A DNA stretch of 64,000 bases from Acholeplasmataceae bacterium UBA6150 (GCA_002423145.1 DIUU01000005.1:1-64000), one strand, 5' to 3'; shown: positions 43,617 through 53,038, counted from the stretch's first letter. Numbers and translations are program-made. Notes: a model not told the origin generated them from the letters alone.

Positions 43617-44385
43617 ATATACGATTTAAGCTGTTCTCAGGTATCACATTCGTCATATGTTCGAAATATTTAAACGTATCCACGGTTTGAGAATACAGGG
43701 TTCCTTCAATAGAATAAATTATTTTCAAAGCAGTTTGTTGATAATAAAAGACATCGGACTCCATCGAAATTTCAATGGTTTTTTGGTGTTCAATAGATAT
43801 ACTCAATTCCACACAGTGATTGACTGTATAACAGACCGATTCAATTTGGAGCGGTCGCTTTGTAACGATATCAAGCACAATGGTTGTTAAAAAGTGACCT
43901 TCATTCGAATTCATTCCATACTGATTATAGATTGAAAAATCGTTCATATCACTGGGTTTCATGAGCGACAATCGACCAATACTTGCTTTTAATATTTCCC
44001 CATTTTTGAGTAGGATGTTTAAGTAGCAGGATTTAATATAGTAATCGATTTCTATTTCTGGTAATTCCAACTTATATATATACTTTGTATAGGTGTCACC
44101 CAAATATTCATAAGTCCCACTGGTTTCAATTTGATAACTTACTGGTAACAGTTTATAACGTTCATCCAAACTACTGATATAAATGGACTCGATGGCTTCA
44201 AATTCTGCATATAATGTTTTAGAATTACTAAAACCTTCAATCCTTAAGATACGATCTGTCGTCATTTGTGAATACAATGTTTGTTTAAATAACATTTTTT
44301 TTGAACTGGAATACGTCGATTGAACACTGAAAAACAGGAATAAACCCATGACAATAGTAACTAAAACGAACAATATTCTTTTCAT
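43603..44385 (-). CDS. Unknown membrane-anchored extracytoplasmic protein
   Basis: 260 residues. N-terminal hydrophobic segment (about 4-22, ILFVLVTIVMGLFLFFSV) without a lipobox, acting as signal anchor, then a soluble part outside the cell that is rich in Ile, Tyr, Ser and Glu and looks beta-sheeted. Two Cys (near 120 and 184/191) lie outside. Family not recognised. Overlaps the exported-protein gene by 4 bases (ATGA) and the ATPase gene by 14. Confidence 0.7.
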   Translation of the reverse strand: MKRILFVLVTIVMGLFLFFSVQSTYSSSKKMLFKQTLYSQMTTDRILRIEGFSNSKTLYAEFEAIESIYISSLDERYKLLPVSYQIETSGTYEYLGDTYTKYIYKLELPEIEIDYYIKSCYLNILLKNGEILKASIGRLSLMKPSDMNDFSIYNQYGMNSNEGHFLTTIVLDIVTKRPLQIESVCYTVNHCVELSISIEHQKTIEISMESDVFYYQQTALKIIYSIEGTLYSQTVDTFKYFEHMTNVIPENSLNRIYVID

Positions 44386-45008
44386 ATTTTAACCTTCTCT
44401 AGGCGGTAATATTGTGTGGTAATGACAAAAACTTCAAAGCCACCTTTTTCCAATTCTAACCAAAACAAATACCTCGATGCGACCCCATTCGTGATTTTTC
44501 CTTCACCCACGACATAAAGATTCGCCATCGTTTGAGGATCAACTTGCATCTTCACAGTCCAAGTTTCTGTTTCTTTCCGGGTGGTTTCTGTTGTCGATGT
44601 GATTTTTAGTGACGCATCCAAATTACCCTTAAACTTTTTGATGGGTCCCGACATACTAATACCAATGGTGCCAGTTGAAGTAATGTTTCTCGATGTTGTA
44701 TAATTACTTTCAAATTTATAATTATATTCAATGGCGGTAGTACCATCGTTATAATAGGAAAAAATCGATTTGGTCTTATAGGTCACTTTCAAGTCATTGT
44801 AAACATAATGGACATTCCATCCAGCAAATCGGCGTTTATTCACTTCTTTAAAATATGTTTTATATTCAGCATCTGTATAGTCGCTTAAAAATTTACCTTC
44901 ATAGATGGTAATCGATTCAAATGACAAATAGTCGCTGTCTGCCTTTATTTTGAAGCCTTGTAATCCATAAACCAAAACAAATAAACATAGTATCCAGTAT
45001 TTTTTCAT
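44382..45008 (-). CDS. Exported beta-rich protein, aerolysin/ETX-like pattern
   Basis: 208 residues; signal peptide MKKYWILCLFVLVYGLQGFKIKADS with no lipobox, so probably secreted. The mature part has long alternating Ser/Thr stretches (SNYTTSRNITSTGTIGISMS and LKITSTTETTRKETETWTV) followed by KMQVDPQTMANLYV. Alternating Ser/Thr strands and a V-x-P-x-T end are typical of ETX/MTX2 (aerolysin-like) pore modules. This is a pattern resemblance only, without alignment. Strong AGGAGG site. First gene of the four-gene operon. Confidence 0.65.
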   Translation of the reverse strand: MKKYWILCLFVLVYGLQGFKIKADSDYLSFESITIYEGKFLSDYTDAEYKTYFKEVNKRRFAGWNVHYVYNDLKVTYKTKSIFSYYNDGTTAIEYNYKFESNYTTSRNITSTGTIGISMSGPIKKFKGNLDASLKITSTTETTRKETETWTVKMQVDPQTMANLYVVGEGKITNGVASRYLFWLELEKGGFEVFVITTQYYRLEKVKI

Positions 45009-45045
45009 AATAACCTCCTACTAGATACATACACAAGCACGACAT

Positions 45046-45075
45046 AAAAAAAGAAAAAGAATGATATTTCATTCT
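45046..45075 (-). terminator. Terminator after the M24 aminopeptidase gene
   Basis: AGAATGA (45058-45064) / TCATTCT (45069-45075), then TTTTTCTTTTTTT on the minus strand. It separates the peptidase gene from the four-gene operon. Confidence 0.85.
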
Positions 45076-45086
45076 CTTTCCATCCG

Positions 45087-46331
45087 TTATTTTTTCATGA
45101 ATGCTTCAATATCTTTGACTTCTTTGATAATCGATTTTGATAAGTTTACTCTACCCTCTTTGGTGATTAGTACATTATCTTCAATGCGAATACCGATGCC
45201 TTCATCCGCTATATATAAACCTGGTTCAACCGTTAAGACTTGATTGACTTCAAATGGTTTAGTGTAATTGCCCACATCGTGGACATCGAGTCCTAGGAAG
45301 TGTCCTAAAGAATGATAGTAATACTTCGTAACTTCACTTTCATCCTTGATTTTACCTAGCTTCATTAAGCCTTCAGCCAACACTTTTTTACCAAAGTCAT
45401 TCCACTCTTTGAATGTAACTCCTGGCTTCAAAAATTCAATCGAACGCTTGTTGGCTTCAAGGACAATTTCATAATAGGCTTTTTGACGGTCTGTAAATTT
45501 TCCGCCGACAGGGAATGTTCGCGTGATGTCTGAACAATACATGTCGTATTGAACTCCCAAATCAAATAATATGAGGCTATCCTTCTCAATCAAAGCATTG
45601 TTTTTACGATAATGCAATATGGTCGCATTCCCACCACTGGCAGCAATCGTACCAAACGAATGTTTGACGCCATGTTGATTTAAGACAAAATTATAGTGTG
45701 CTTCAAGTTGATGTTCTTTGATGCCTGGCTTAGAGGCCTTGAATAGGGCTTCTATGCCCTCTTTGGTTATTTCAATCGCCTGTGCCATCGCTTGGATTTC
45801 AAGAGGTTGCTTGATGCTTCTAAGTTCGCCTAACTCAGGATGAATACTCGCTACCACTAAATTAGGATATTTGTCTTTCATCCATTGACCACATTGGTTA
45901 GCCAATGTCGGCATATGACGGAGATCACGGCGTTCTAAGTCCAAATACAAGTACTTGATCGCACCAAATATCGCGGCTCTCGAGTCTTGGAGGTAACGAC
46001 TGAGGACGAGTTCATAATCTTTTCGGTCATAGATGTCAGTGATGCCAGATTTTTGGATGGCTTCTTCTTTGGTTAAACCTGCACCCACCCATAAGGCTTG
46101 TACAGGGTCAACGGGTTCAATGAATAATAAAGCTTTTTCTTGATTGGCGCCCTTAAAAAGCACCAATATAACATCTTCTTGTTCAATCCCTGTTAAGTAG
46201 TAAAAATTACGATTAATCTCAAATGGGTATTGTTCATCGGCAGTCGATAGTGGAGCGATACCAGAAAAGAAAATGGCAAAGCTTTGATTTTCCATTCGAT
46301 TAAAGACATGATTTCGATTATTAATATACAT
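45087..46331 (-). CDS. pepP: Xaa-Pro aminopeptidase (M24B)
   Basis: 414 residues. Removes N-terminal residues before proline. N-terminal creatinase-like domain (1-170) and pita-bread metal domain with ligands in LFDLGVQYDMYCSDITRTFP (two Asp), YYHSLGHFLGLDVHD (His), VLTVEPGLYI and IRIEDNVLIT (Glu). Preceded by GGAG. Follows pgcA by about 12 bases and is likely co-transcribed with it. Confidence 0.93.
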   Translation of the reverse strand: MYINNRNHVFNRMENQSFAIFFSGIAPLSTADEQYPFEINRNFYYLTGIEQEDVILVLFKGANQEKALLFIEPVDPVQALWVGAGLTKEEAIQKSGITDIYDRKDYELVLSRYLQDSRAAIFGAIKYLYLDLERRDLRHMPTLANQCGQWMKDKYPNLVVASIHPELGELRSIKQPLEIQAMAQAIEITKEGIEALFKASKPGIKEHQLEAHYNFVLNQHGVKHSFGTIAASGGNATILHYRKNNALIEKDSLILFDLGVQYDMYCSDITRTFPVGGKFTDRQKAYYEIVLEANKRSIEFLKPGVTFKEWNDFGKKVLAEGLMKLGKIKDESEVTKYYYHSLGHFLGLDVHDVGNYTKPFEVNQVLTVEPGLYIADEGIGIRIEDNVLITKEGRVNLSKSIIKEVKDIEAFMKK

Positions 46332-46343
46332 ATATATATTCTC

Positions 46344-48014
46344 CTAAATGTACCCAAGCAATCCTTGTACAGTTTGCTTGTAGTTTTCCAACGCTTCTTC
46401 AGCCAGTGCTTTGGTTTGGCCAACAACACTCATATAAATTTTGAGTTTAGGTTCTGTTCCCGATGGTCTAAAGACAATCCATGAGCCATCGCGATAATAA
46501 TACTTTAATACGTTAGATACGGGGTAAGGTAAGGTTTCAATACCCGTTTTACGCCATGTCTGTTGTTTTAGGACATCGTCGATTTGAACGATTTCTTTAT
46601 TTTTGATTGATAATCGATTGACTCTCACATAGTTCATAATCGTATCAATTCGTTTCTTGCCTTCAATACCCGATAAATTGATATTGAGTGTTTCTTCTAC
46701 ATAATATCCATAGGTTTCGTAAACTTGATTTAATAAATCGATCAATGTTTTCCCGAGTGTGTGCATGTAAGTTGCCATTTCACATAACATGTAAACGGCT
46801 TGAACAGCATCTTTGTCCCTGACAAAATCAGAAATCAATGACCCGTAAGATTCTTCACAGCCAAAGACATAAACCCCTAGACCTTCGATGGCTTTCGCCT
46901 TTTCACCAATGAATTTGAAACCTGTTAAGGTTGTTTCTACTGTCATATCGTAAGATTTCGCAATCTTTTCAATGAGTGGTGTGGTGACATTGGTTGTAAA
47001 AACATACCCGTTTTTAGGTAATAAACCCTGGACTTGTTTTCGGCTAAGCACATAATAAAGCGTTAATACAGCGGTTTGATTTCCACTTAAAAAATGATAT
47101 TTGCCTTGATGTTTAACCATGACACCGAGTCGATCTGCATCTGGGTCTGTTACCAATATGAGGTCACCCTGAATTTCTTTTGCAAGTGCAAGTGCCCCTT
47201 CATACGCTAATTTTTCTTCTGGGTTAGATGATTGGGTCGCGCCAAAGTTAGGATCCGTAACCATTTGTGATTGTACTGGGTAAACATCATACCCCATTGA
47301 CTTTAATAAGCTGGGAATGAGTGGTCCACCGGCACCGTGTAAAGGTGAATACACCAATTTTAAAGGTTTATTTAAGATATTTTCAATTTGAATGGTCTTT
47401 ACGAGATTTAAATACTGGTCATCAAAGGATTCATCGATCCAATGGATGAGTTTCGAATTTTCATCAAAACCAATGTTGAAATAATCTTCAATGGTTTGGA
47501 TTTCATGAATGACAATATCGGCCAAACGGGGCACCAATTGACATCCGGTTTCATCGTATACCTTGTAGCCATTGTAGGCTTTTGGATTATGTGACGCTGT
47601 TATCATAATCCCACCATCACAGTTAAAATGGCGAACCATGTAAGATAAATACGGGGTAGGTCTTAAGGATTTTGTGATGTATACCTCAATCCCAAGATTG
47701 GCTAATACCCCAGCTGCACGTTTTGCAAAAACGAATGAATTGATTCGATTGTCGTAGGAAATCGCTACTTTTTTATGACGATTTAATCCCAAAATGTATC
47801 TAGAAAATCCCAATGTGGCACGCATAATCGTGTAGACATTGACACGATTGGTGCCTGCCCCCATGAGTCCACGAATCCCACCGGTACCAAATTCTATATC
47901 GACGTAAAAGGCATCTTCCTTTTGTGAATCAGTCATGTTTGATAATTCTTCTTTTAATGTTGAATCCATGGCTTCAAAATGAACCCAGGACTGATATTTT
48001 TGGATGTAATCCAT
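46344..48014 (-). CDS. pgcA: Phosphoglucomutase/phosphomannomutase
   Basis: 556 residues from the ATG at 48014 (GAGGAGG upstream); a longer frame from 48053 has no ribosome site. Alpha-D-phosphohexomutase: active Ser in ITASHNPKAYNGYKVYD, metal loop TDPDADRLGV, sugar loop GCEESYGSL and phosphate loop RPSGTEPKLKIY. Links glucose 6-phosphate to glucose 1-phosphate, the substrate of GalU and product of the Leloir pathway. Confidence 0.95.
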   Translation of the reverse strand: MDYIQKYQSWVHFEAMDSTLKEELSNMTDSQKEDAFYVDIEFGTGGIRGLMGAGTNRVNVYTIMRATLGFSRYILGLNRHKKVAISYDNRINSFVFAKRAAGVLANLGIEVYITKSLRPTPYLSYMVRHFNCDGGIMITASHNPKAYNGYKVYDETGCQLVPRLADIVIHEIQTIEDYFNIGFDENSKLIHWIDESFDDQYLNLVKTIQIENILNKPLKLVYSPLHGAGGPLIPSLLKSMGYDVYPVQSQMVTDPNFGATQSSNPEEKLAYEGALALAKEIQGDLILVTDPDADRLGVMVKHQGKYHFLSGNQTAVLTLYYVLSRKQVQGLLPKNGYVFTTNVTTPLIEKIAKSYDMTVETTLTGFKFIGEKAKAIEGLGVYVFGCEESYGSLISDFVRDKDAVQAVYMLCEMATYMHTLGKTLIDLLNQVYETYGYYVEETLNINLSGIEGKKRIDTIMNYVRVNRLSIKNKEIVQIDDVLKQQTWRKTGIETLPYPVSNVLKYYYRDGSWIVFRPSGTEPKLKIYMSVVGQTKALAEEALENYKQTVQGLLGYI

Positions 48015-48035
48015 ACTATCCCTCCTCATGTGAAT

Positions 48036-48063
48036 ATTATAAACGATGTTCACCTTATTTGAA
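48036..48063 (-). promoter_or_regulatory. Promoter of pgcA-pepP
   Basis: Minus strand TTCAAA (48063-48058), 16 bases, TATAAT (48041-48036). Confidence 0.6.
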
Positions 48064-48084
48064 CAAAAAAACAGCCGAAGCTGT
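48064..48084 (-). terminator. Terminator of the panT-like/coaX pair
   Basis: ACAGC (48071-48075) / GCTGT (48080-48084) with TTCG tetraloop on the minus strand, then seven T. The coaX stop codon overlaps the stem. Confidence 0.9.
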
Positions 48085-48824
48085 TAATTTTTTAATAATA
48101 TATCGAGTAACCCTCGTAATACAAGATTTTCATCTCGCTCTAGTTTGGTGTGGCAAAGTGGTTCAATGATTTCAGATAAACCGCCAGTCATGACCACTTT
48201 GAACGGTTGTCCAACTTCTTTACGGATGCGTTCGATTAGACCGTCGACTTGAGCGGCGACCCCATAGGTTACTCCCGATTGCATACAAGCAATGGTATTG
48301 GTTCCTAATACTTTGGCCGGGACTTCCAAATCAAAATCCGGTAATAAAGCGGTATTCGATACCATCGCTCGCATTGAAATCATGACACCTGGTGTGATGA
48401 TGACGCCTTTGATGGTGGCTTTTTCCATAAAGATATATTTGGTTGCTGTACCCAGATCAACAATCAATACCGGTGTTGGTTCTGATTTAACACCAGCAAC
48501 AGCACAAATCAAATCGGCACCGACTTCTTTTGGATAATCGGTTTTAACATTGATGCCTGTTTTGATGCCTGGACCAATCACCAGTGGTTGGATTTGATAA
48601 TATTTAATAAATACTTCTTTTAAAGCTTTTGTCACAGGGGGTACAACCGATGCGATAGCAACTTTGTCGATGTGTTGATTCTTGATGAATGGATTGATCA
48701 ACAAATAATACGCATCAGAGGATAAATTTCGATCGGTCGTAATGCGAAACTTTTGTAAAATAACGCCCCCATCAGCAAATCCAATTTTAACTTCCGTATT
48801 ACCAACATCAATCAATATAATCAT
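48084..48824 (-). CDS. coaX: Type III pantothenate kinase
   Basis: 246 residues. First step of CoA synthesis from pantothenate. ASKHA-fold motifs: IILIDVGNTEVKIGF, GADLICAVAG, VDLGTATKYIFM and VMTGGLSE. Overlaps the transporter-like gene by 4 bases, which suggests joint uptake and phosphorylation of pantothenate. Confidence 0.95.
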   Translation of the reverse strand: MIILIDVGNTEVKIGFADGGVILQKFRITTDRNLSSDAYYLLINPFIKNQHIDKVAIASVVPPVTKALKEVFIKYYQIQPLVIGPGIKTGINVKTDYPKEVGADLICAVAGVKSEPTPVLIVDLGTATKYIFMEKATIKGVIITPGVMISMRAMVSNTALLPDFDLEVPAKVLGTNTIACMQSGVTYGVAAQVDGLIERIRKEVGQPFKVVMTGGLSEIIEPLCHTKLERDENLVLRGLLDILLKN

Positions 48825-49750
48825 ATAAGTTCCTTTCTCGTATAATTTAGAATACCCACAATGATTGGGGTTCCAATGAGTACAGCAGCGAGGGCTTCCA
48901 TCAGTCCATTGGTCATCGCGATGGCGTAAATAATCGTTATCACATCGGTAAATCCCATACTGAAAATGACGGGTTTAAAGATGGCTACTGTAGATAATAC
49001 CAACACGGTATGAATGACGGTGGCCAATATAAATGAGGAAGGTATGAAAACATAACTACCTTGGTGTTTTTCAATAAACCAATAATATGCGACTAAAAAT
49101 AATACCGTAAGTACCAATACGATGGGTGTAACCACATTGCCTAACCTGTTTTCTTTTTCTGTAGCTTCATCAGCCAAATTTGGCAGTGATAACTCCAGCA
49201 CGAGGGCTTGTGCTCGTTTAGAAACCGCTTCTAGTGGTTGGTCATCTTCAATCGCATCTGCCTCAGCACGAAGCACATAAATCTCGCCTTGAGTTGAATT
49301 ATATGTTGACCATGCATTGGCTGTGACAATGGCTTTAGACCCATAAAATAACGCAAATAAAGTCACAAATGAAACGATGCCAAACAAAACAATTTTGCCT
49401 AATTTGACGGTTTCAATACGTTTAAATAACTGTACGACTTCAAATGCTGCCCAAGCGAATAACATTCTTGGCAAAATCGATATCCATGGCAATTGGAATG
49501 CCAAATCGAATGCAGTCGCACCATAAATATAGGATGCCATCATGGATCCTAATCCCATGAAGAACCCCAATATAATCGCATTTCTACGATCCAATAAAAA
49601 AACACCAACAATCACTGGAATATGGACTAAGGTCACTGAAACCCCAGGCATAATGGTGATGAATCCGATTTGTGGTAATAATGACATCGTCAAAATAATC
49701 GTCACAAACACAGCAGTTAGTGTTAACTGAAATAACTTTTTATCTCTCAT
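48821..49750 (-). CDS. ECF transporter S component-like protein, probable pantothenate uptake
   Basis: 309 residues, with about six or seven hydrophobic segments. N-terminal half resembles ECF S components (VTLVHIPVIVGVFLLDRRNAIILGFFMGLGSM). Unusual is a hydrophilic insertion of about 70 residues (near 165-215, NSTQGEIYVLRAEADAIEDD and after) between helices, predicted outside. S components need a shared EcfAT module encoded elsewhere. Pantothenate is inferred from the coupled coaX gene. Confidence 0.78.
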   Translation of the reverse strand: MRDKKLFQLTLTAVFVTIILTMSLLPQIGFITIMPGVSVTLVHIPVIVGVFLLDRRNAIILGFFMGLGSMMASYIYGATAFDLAFQLPWISILPRMLFAWAAFEVVQLFKRIETVKLGKIVLFGIVSFVTLFALFYGSKAIVTANAWSTYNSTQGEIYVLRAEADAIEDDQPLEAVSKRAQALVLELSLPNLADEATEKENRLGNVVTPIVLVLTVLFLVAYYWFIEKHQGSYVFIPSSFILATVIHTVLVLSTVAIFKPVIFSMGFTDVITIIYAIAMTNGLMEALAAVLIGTPIIVGILNYTRKELI

Positions 49751-49823
49751 TTTTTCTCCTTTTTAGGCCACGAAGGGTCCCATAAGTACAGATTAATTAT
49801 AGACCTTTTTATTAAGAAATTCA

Positions 49824-49848
49824 ACAAAAAAGGAACCCGAAGGCTCCT
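49824..49848 (-). terminator. Terminator of the pectin operon
   Basis: AGGAACC (49831-49837) / GGCTCCT (49842-49848) with a TTCG loop on the minus strand and a run of six T. Placed after the kduD stop. Confidence 0.9.
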
Positions 49849-49854
49849 ATTTAT

Positions 49855-50625
49855 TTATCTTGCTAACCAACCGCCATCCACAGCCAATGTAAATCCATTG
49901 ACATATGAGGAAGCTTCACTTGCTAAAAAGACAATGGCACCCATCATATCGGATGGTAAACCCCATCTTGCTGCTGGAATTCTTTCCAATATTTGACCCG
50001 CTCTAGATTCATCATCTCTCAGTTGTTTTGTATTATTTGTTGCCATGTATCCCGGTGCGATTGCGTTGACATTGATGTTGTATTTTGCCCATTCATTAGC
50101 CATCGCCATGGTAATCCCTTTGACTGCGGACTTCGAAGCGGTATAAGATGGCACTCGAATGCCCCCTTGATACGCCAACATTGAAGCTACTGAAATAATC
50201 TTCCCACCCGTTTGTTGTTTCACAAATTGGTTTGCACAAGCTTGTGACAAGAAAAATACCGTACGTGAGTTGATATTCATGACATCATCCCAGTTTTGTT
50301 CAGAGAATTCTAATGCATCTTGACGTTTAATAATCCCTGCATTGTTGACCAATATATCAACATGCCCCATCGCCTTAACGGCTTCTTCAACCAACCATGT
50401 TAAATCTGCTTGTTTAGAATTGATGAGGTCCTTTTTAATCCCATAAAACTTCTTACCTAACGCCTCTACTTGAGCTTTTGTTTCAGGCATATCGACATAG
50501 TCAACACCGACAACATCTGCACCAGCATCTGCTAAACCTAAGCACATGCCTTGGCCTAAACCTGTGGACGCACCTGTTACAATGGCAACTTTGCCAGCTA
50601 AACTAAATTTATCTAAGATACCCAT
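49855..50625 (-). CDS. kduD: 2-dehydro-3-deoxy-D-gluconate 5-dehydrogenase
   Basis: 256-residue short-chain dehydrogenase: NAD site TGASTGLGQG, NNAG motif and catalytic Ser/Tyr/Lys (SVASM, YTASKSA). Reduces 2,5-diketo-3-deoxygluconate to KDG in pectin breakdown. Assignment rests on the kduI-kduD-kdgK-kdgA context. Last gene of the operon. Confidence 0.93.
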   Translation of the reverse strand: MGILDKFSLAGKVAIVTGASTGLGQGMCLGLADAGADVVGVDYVDMPETKAQVEALGKKFYGIKKDLINSKQADLTWLVEEAVKAMGHVDILVNNAGIIKRQDALEFSEQNWDDVMNINSRTVFFLSQACANQFVKQQTGGKIISVASMLAYQGGIRVPSYTASKSAVKGITMAMANEWAKYNINVNAIAPGYMATNNTKQLRDDESRAGQILERIPAARWGLPSDMMGAIVFLASEASSYVNGFTLAVDGGWLAR

Positions 50626-50637
50626 ACTGTTCTCCTT

Positions 50638-51474
50638 TTATTTTAAATCTTTGGTTTGAATAAAATCCATATCGTCGTAGGCTTGGTTTTCACCACACAT
50701 ACCCCAAATGAATGTATAATTGGTTGTTGCAACTCCAGCGTGAATACTCCAGCTCGGTGAAATCACCGCTTGTTCATTGGCGATGACAATGTGTCTAGTC
50801 TCATCTGGTTTTCCCATCAGATGAAAAACACGATGTTCTGCTGGTAAATTGAAGTAAAAATAGACTTCCATGCGTCGTTCATGGGTATGACAAGGCATGG
50901 TATTCCATGATGACCCATTGGCGAGTTCAGTCAATCCCATTTGTAATTGACAAGTTTCCAAAATGGCTGGGTGTAGATATTGATAAATAACACGTTTATT
51001 CATCGTGGATTCTGTGCCAATCGGTCTAGGGTTTGTGATACTGAATGGGATATGTTTATTCGGATAACTTTTGTGAGCAGGACTGGAATTGACATAGAAT
51101 TTCGCTGGATTTTTGGCGTCTAACGAACAGAATTCAATCGTTTTAACCCCTCTACCTAGATATAACCCATCTTTGTGTGCCATGGGTTGATGGATACCAT
51201 CGTAAATGATAAACCCTTCTCCACCGATATTGATGACACCCAATTCTCTTCTTTGTAAGAAATATTCACTAGCAACCTCTTTTGGAGCATCCAATGAGAG
51301 TGTTTTGTGAACTGGATAAACCCCACCTGCAATTATTCGATCAAAATGCGAATAGGTGAGTAAAATATCATCTTGAGCAAATACCTCTTCAATCAAATAA
51401 GTCTGTCTTAATTGCGCCGTGTCATAGCTTTTTGAATCCTCAGGACTGGTGGCGTAACGTACATTGAATTTCAT
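50638..51474 (-). CDS. kduI: 5-keto-4-deoxyuronate isomerase
   Basis: 278-residue cupin that converts 5-keto-4-deoxyuronate to 2,5-diketo-3-deoxygluconate. N-terminus MKFNVRYATSPEDSKSYDT; metal ligands in CHTHERRMEVYFYF (two His, Glu) and a later His. Its substrate comes from unsaturated uronates, that is, from pectate-lyase products. Overlaps the upstream TIM-barrel gene by 4 bases. Confidence 0.96.
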   Translation of the reverse strand: MKFNVRYATSPEDSKSYDTAQLRQTYLIEEVFAQDDILLTYSHFDRIIAGGVYPVHKTLSLDAPKEVASEYFLQRRELGVINIGGEGFIIYDGIHQPMAHKDGLYLGRGVKTIEFCSLDAKNPAKFYVNSSPAHKSYPNKHIPFSITNPRPIGTESTMNKRVIYQYLHPAILETCQLQMGLTELANGSSWNTMPCHTHERRMEVYFYFNLPAEHRVFHLMGKPDETRHIVIANEQAVISPSWSIHAGVATTNYTFIWGMCGENQAYDDMDFIQTKDLK

Positions 51475-52295
51475 TGGTTTTCCTCCATGATTTCTCTTAT
51501 ATAATTTAAGCTTTCTTGAATATCATCACCAGTAATACCTTCAAAAATATAATAGGCATCTGGATTATTTTGCATCATTAATGGTAATACACACTTGTAA
51601 TCGATGAGTCCCTTATTCAAACCTACTTGAATCAATTTACCCTCGTGCAATTGATAATTTTTTAAATGAAATACAGCAATATCATCTTTTAAAAGATGCA
51701 ACGCTTCTTTGAGTATGACTTCATGTTGACGATGATTTCTGAGGTTGAGTAAATTGAATAAGTCGATGATTACCTTGACATGTTTACTGTTTATATCTAT
51801 AATAAATTTTTTGAGTGTATGTGGTGAAAAAATCACATGGGCATAGGCTGCCTCAACTAAAACGGTTTTATTGACAAGTTCAGCTGTTTCAACCAGACCT
51901 TTGAATACCGATAAAACCTCTAAATAAGCTGTTTTGGTATGATTTTGCTCATGATAAGTCCATTGATCATCGTTATAGGATCCTGTTTCAGATGCTACAA
52001 ATGGTGTATTTAGTATCTGGGCTAACTTCAATTGTGCATTAAATCGATCAATGCCTGTTTGAATTTTATATTTATCGCTATGAACAGGATTAAAATAACT
52101 ACCTAACAACGGCACATCAATGCCTTGTTGTAGGGCTGCAATGGCTTTAAATGCTTCTTCAGTCAACAATGGTTCTGGATTCAGTGCTTTATTGACGACC
52201 AACTGAATACCATCAAACCCATAAGATTGAGCACATTTAAACAGTGATTTCGCATCCATTTTACCCATATCGTGTGCTCGAATCCCGATTTTCAT
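51471..52295 (-). CDS. Sugar isomerase/epimerase-like TIM-barrel protein
   Basis: 274 residues of the xylose-isomerase-like/AP endonuclease 2 fold: MKIGIRAHDMGK, YGFDGIQLVVNKA, VLVEAAYAHVI, KVIIDLFNLLNL and the final Glu region YIFEGITGDD. Metal-binding Glu, Asp, His and Glu seem to be in place. Such proteins act as sugar epimerases or inosose dehydratases; the substrate here is unknown but probably a uronate or deoxy-sugar acid. Overlaps the IclR gene by one base and kduI by four. Confidence 0.78.
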   Translation of the reverse strand: MKIGIRAHDMGKMDAKSLFKCAQSYGFDGIQLVVNKALNPEPLLTEEAFKAIAALQQGIDVPLLGSYFNPVHSDKYKIQTGIDRFNAQLKLAQILNTPFVASETGSYNDDQWTYHEQNHTKTAYLEVLSVFKGLVETAELVNKTVLVEAAYAHVIFSPHTLKKFIIDINSKHVKVIIDLFNLLNLRNHRQHEVILKEALHLLKDDIAVFHLKNYQLHEGKLIQVGLNKGLIDYKCVLPLMMQNNPDAYYIFEGITGDDIQESLNYIREIMEENQ

Positions 52296-53017
52296 TATAA
52301 TATATCTCCCAAGTAGCCTAAACGACGCGAAATCTGTTTACCCACTTCCATGAATTGTTTTGCAATACCCCGGGTATCTTCTAAAGAGGTATGGAGTCTT
52401 GAGACAGCTACCACACCACAAACCCGATTTTCAAAGTTATACACTGGAATAGCGATGTTCATGACGTGATTCAATTCACCGCCAAGTTCACAGGTATATC
52501 CATTGGAAAGAATTTCCTTTTTTCGATCGTCTTCAATTCTGACAATACCTTCAATTTTTTTATCAAATGCAGCATAGCATTCACCAATGAAGTTATCGCT
52601 AAAACTGGTATAAATTAATCCGACTTCAACATGTGAAACAATCTGACTTTGAGGTGATTGATAGGCATGAACAAATACAATTTTATCTCCATTAACACGT
52701 TTGGTAGCAAAAGCATTACAACCAAATTCGTCTGAAAATTGTTTCAATAAAGGTGCGCTTGTGGTAATAAAATTGGAATTTTTGGTATAAACCGATCCAA
52801 TGGCATACATTTTCGACCCAATAACATAGGTTTTTCTAAACGGGTCTTTGTAGTAAATCGCATCTGCCTTATACAGCGTTTGTAAAAAATCATAAGCCGT
52901 TGCTTTAGGCATATCCAAATCACGATAAATTTCACCCAATGTTAAACCGTCCGGGTGTTTAGATATCAATTCCAATATGGCCAAAATGCGGTTTACTGAG
53001 CGGTTATCTTTCATCAT
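52295..53017 (-). CDS. IclR-family regulator, probable KdgR-like controller
   Basis: 240 residues. N-terminal winged helix (RSVNRILAILELISKHPDGLTLGEI, residues 5-29; then MPKATAYDFLQTL) and C-terminal ligand domain (about 80-240). IclR-family KdgR proteins respond to KDG and control pectin genes. It lies inside the operon it likely controls. Ribosome site GAAGG. Confidence 0.87.
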   Translation of the reverse strand: MMKDNRSVNRILAILELISKHPDGLTLGEIYRDLDMPKATAYDFLQTLYKADAIYYKDPFRKTYVIGSKMYAIGSVYTKNSNFITTSAPLLKQFSDEFGCNAFATKRVNGDKIVFVHAYQSPQSQIVSHVEVGLIYTSFSDNFIGECYAAFDKKIEGIVRIEDDRKKEILSNGYTCELGGELNHVMNIAIPVYNFENRVCGVVAVSRLHTSLEDTRGIAKQFMEVGKQISRRLGYLGDIL

Positions 53018-53038
53018 AATACCTTCTTTCGCTATTTT

